A program made the position numbers and the translations under genes. A stretch of DNA of 64,000 bases, from contig CAWGFG010000006.1 in NCBI GenBank assembly GCA_963821815.1, forward strand, positions 1,178,001-1,242,000. The letters run 5' to 3'. Positions 62,403 to 64,000 of this stretch are shown here, piece after piece; position 1 is the stretch's first letter; each line of letters starts with the position of its first letter. Under the pieces are notes generated by a model. It saw only the letters and a list, made by a program, of their open reading frames with translations, searched no databases and was not told the DNA's origin. This stretch comes from JASGTU01 sp963821815 (GTDB taxonomy: Bacteria > Chloroflexota > Anaerolineae > Caldilineales > Caldilineaceae).

Positions 62403-64000
62403 ATGAGACGCACGTTATTCTTACTTGTAGGCTTACTGCTCGTCGTCGCATTGGCGGGCTGTGCTGGAGGCGCCGTTGCACCAGCAGAGCCGGCTACCGA
62501 AGGCGCAGCACCAGCTGTAGAGGAAGCGCCGAGTACGGGCTTAGGCGATCTGCCCCGTAGCGAGACGCTGATCTCCGACATCCTCACAGGACGCGTCGGC
62601 TCACCGGACAACTTCAACGAGTGGGTTGGCTGGAAATGGCGCGATCGCGGCATGCAGAACCTGGCCAACGAACCGCTGTGGTCGGTCGATTTCGCCACCG
62701 GTGAGATTATCCCCGGCTTGGCGACTGGCGACCCCGTCTATAACGAGGATTTTACCCAAGTTACCATTCCATTACGCGAAGGCGTCACGTGGTCAGATGG
62801 AGAACCCTTCACCTCCGCGGACGTTGTCTACACAGCTGAGACGCTCAAAGCGCATGAAGAGTTCAACGCCAACAGTTACTTCGTCGAAAACGTGAAATCA
62901 GTTTCTGCGCCCGACGACTACACTGTTGAATTCGAACTCAATATGCCAAACTCCCGCTTCCACACCACCTTCCTGGATCGCTGGGGCGCCACCTGGATCA
63001 TGCCGAAGCATATCTTCGAGCAGGTTGATGATCCCGTAAATTTTGACTTCAACCCATTCGTAGGGACAGGCCCATACAAACTTCATAGCTTCGATCCGTC
63101 CGGATTCTGGACCATTTGGGAGAAGCGCGACGACTGGCAGAATAGCCCAACCGGCATCATGTTCGGCGAGCCGCAGCCTAAGTACGTTGTCTATCAGTAC
63201 TTCGCAGATGAAGGAGCGAAGATTCTGGCACAGTTGACGCACCAGGCCGATACGATTGGCGTTTCATCCGACGGCCTGAAGGCTGTACTGCAGCAGTGCG
63301 ACACCTGCCGCGCTTACCAGCTGGACTGGCCCTACGTCGTCAACAACGACCCAGCCATTACGGGCATCAACTTCAACACCGCCAAGGCGCCGTATGACAA
63401 CCGTGATGTACGGTGGGCCATGCTGTTGGCCATCGATATCGCTGACTATATGGGTATCGCAGTTGACGGCACCGGTGCGCTGAGCCCAGTGCACATTCCG
63501 TCACTGTCCAACTATCCTGATGACTTCATCAAGCCCATGCTTCCGTGGCTCGAGGAATTCACACTAGACATTGGCAACGGCGAGACCTTCCAGCCGTTCG
63601 ATCCGAACGCCTCTGAGCGCATCGTCGCCTACGCCAAGGATCGCGGCTACGACGTTCCCGATGATCCCGAAACACAGGCAAAACTCTTTGGATACGGCTG
63701 GTATAAGTACGCGCCGGACGTTGCAGAGAAGCTGCTGATCAAGAATGGCTTCAGCCGAGATGGTAACGGCAACTGGCTGCTGCCTGACGGCTCGCCGTGG
63801 AAGCTGCAGTGCATGAGCAACACCATCGCCGTGAACCACGACGCACGCAACTGCGCTGCCGCAGTTCAAGCATGGAAGAAGTTCGGTATCGACGCCAGCA
63901 CATTCATGACCGAAGCAGACGCCAGCCTTGCCAGTACAGGTGACTTCGATGTCTCCGGCGACTGGCCCGCCCAGGAGCCCTGGGGCGCTGGTTCTGACCT
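62403..64000 (+). CDS. Opp/Dpp-type ABC substrate-binding lipoprotein, cut by the window end
   Basis: About 532 codons read to the window edge without a stop; the 3' end lies outside. A Sec signal peptide ends in lipobox LAGC, followed by an Ala/Glu/Pro linker, then a family 5 binding fold: GRVGSPDNFNEW, VTIPLREGVTWSDGEPFTSADVVYT, WIMPKHIFEQ and NRDVRWAMLLAIDI. It is a paralogue of the 47873 protein (GRVVGPDDFNRW, VKLRPGIFWSDGVEFTADDLIYT) but uses Sec instead of Tat. AAGGAGG precedes ATG 62403. Further permease genes are expected beyond the window. Confidence 0.9.
   Translation, partial: MRRTLFLLVGLLLVVALAGCAGGAVAPAEPATEGAAPAVEEAPSTGLGDLPRSETLISDILTGRVGSPDNFNEWVGWKWRDRGMQNLANEPLWSVDFATGEIIPGLATGDPVYNEDFTQVTIPLREGVTWSDGEPFTSADVVYTAETLKAHEEFNANSYFVENVKSVSAPDDYTVEFELNMPNSRFHTTFLDRWGATWIMPKHIFEQVDDPVNFDFNPFVGTGPYKLHSFDPSGFWTIWEKRDDWQNSPTGIMFGEPQPKYVVYQYFADEGAKILAQLTHQADTIGVSSDGLKAVLQQCDTCRAYQLDWPYVVNNDPAITGINFNTAKAPYDNRDVRWAMLLAIDIADYMGIAVDGTGALSPVHIPSLSNYPDDFIKPMLPWLEEFTLDIGNGETFQPFDPNASERIVAYAKDRGYDVPDDPETQAKLFGYGWYKYAPDVAEKLLIKNGFSRDGNGNWLLPDGSPWKLQCMSNTIAVNHDARNCAAAVQAWKKFGIDASTFMTEADASLASTGDFDVSGDWPAQEPWGAGSD

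Noticed and set aside
1..64000. CRISPR arrays, insertion sequences, integrons or rRNA/tRNA genes
   Set aside because: No regularly spaced repeats, transposase or integrase motifs, or recognisable stable RNA genes were found by eye; a covariance-model scan would settle the RNA question.

Overview
The window looks like a chromosomal segment of a Chloroflexota bacterium, most likely of the Anaerolineae/Caldilineales kind. This rests on gene style only: lipoproteins with Thr/Glu/Ala/Pro-rich linkers followed by bacterial SH3 domains, HslJ-type META-domain lipoproteins, a large MalT-like LuxR regulator, Ala/Gly/Pro linkers behind the lipobox of substrate-binding proteins, and LacI-controlled glycosidase loci. 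No rRNA, tRNA, CRISPR array, phage module or insertion sequence was seen, so the taxonomy is inferred.

Region 1 (1-17.5 kb) is a stress and central-carbon neighbourhood. It holds an SH3 lipoprotein, an AI-2E-type permease, a HAD phosphatase, an MscS channel, a PRC-barrel protein, a stand-alone glycogen-binding (CBM48-like) domain, a UspA-like protein, an OmpR-type regulator with its histidine kinase, a DoxX membrane protein, glucose-6-phosphate dehydrogenase beside a decayed 6-phosphogluconate dehydrogenase fragment, two small proteins, and a GH15 glucoamylase. One reading is glycogen or dextrin to glucose to the oxidative pentose phosphate pathway under osmotic or oxidative stress.

Region 2 (17.7-34.4 kb) holds a 900-residue MalT-like regulator, a small conserved-looking protein, a multidrug-type MFS transporter, leucyl aminopeptidase, an AbgT-family transporter, a ZIP-like membrane protein, a triple-META/SH3 lipoprotein, a Sap/GAP-family membrane protein, a frameshifted SH3/TolB-propeller lipoprotein, an orphan sugar-type binding lipoprotein and a second MscS channel. 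A divergent control region near 21 kb carries two helically phased triplets of GTAC sites.

Region 3 (35-64 kb) is a pentose-polysaccharide utilisation locus. It contains three GH51 alpha-L-arabinofuranosidases, a GH39 beta-xylosidase, a GH127 beta-L-arabinofuranosidase (frameshifted), a YicI-like GH31 alpha-xylosidase, a complete Opp/Dpp-type ABC importer, a second Opp-type binding protein cut by the window end, two LacI-family regulators, a PdxA-family dehydrogenase, and an uncharacterised 605-residue protein whose layout resembles a TIM-barrel glycosidase plus a GH42-like trimerisation domain. Together they suggest uptake of arabinosylated and xylosylated oligosaccharides (arabinoxylan, arabinan, xyloglucan or arabinosylated glycoprotein) and their trimming inside the cell. 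Arabinose and xylose isomerases and kinases are not in the window.

The most distinctive points are the uncharacterised protein at 38.3 kb, the textbook promoter with tandem operators in front of the second LacI gene, the gnd remnant beside zwf, two single-base frameshifts in otherwise intact genes, and the paired GTAC clusters.
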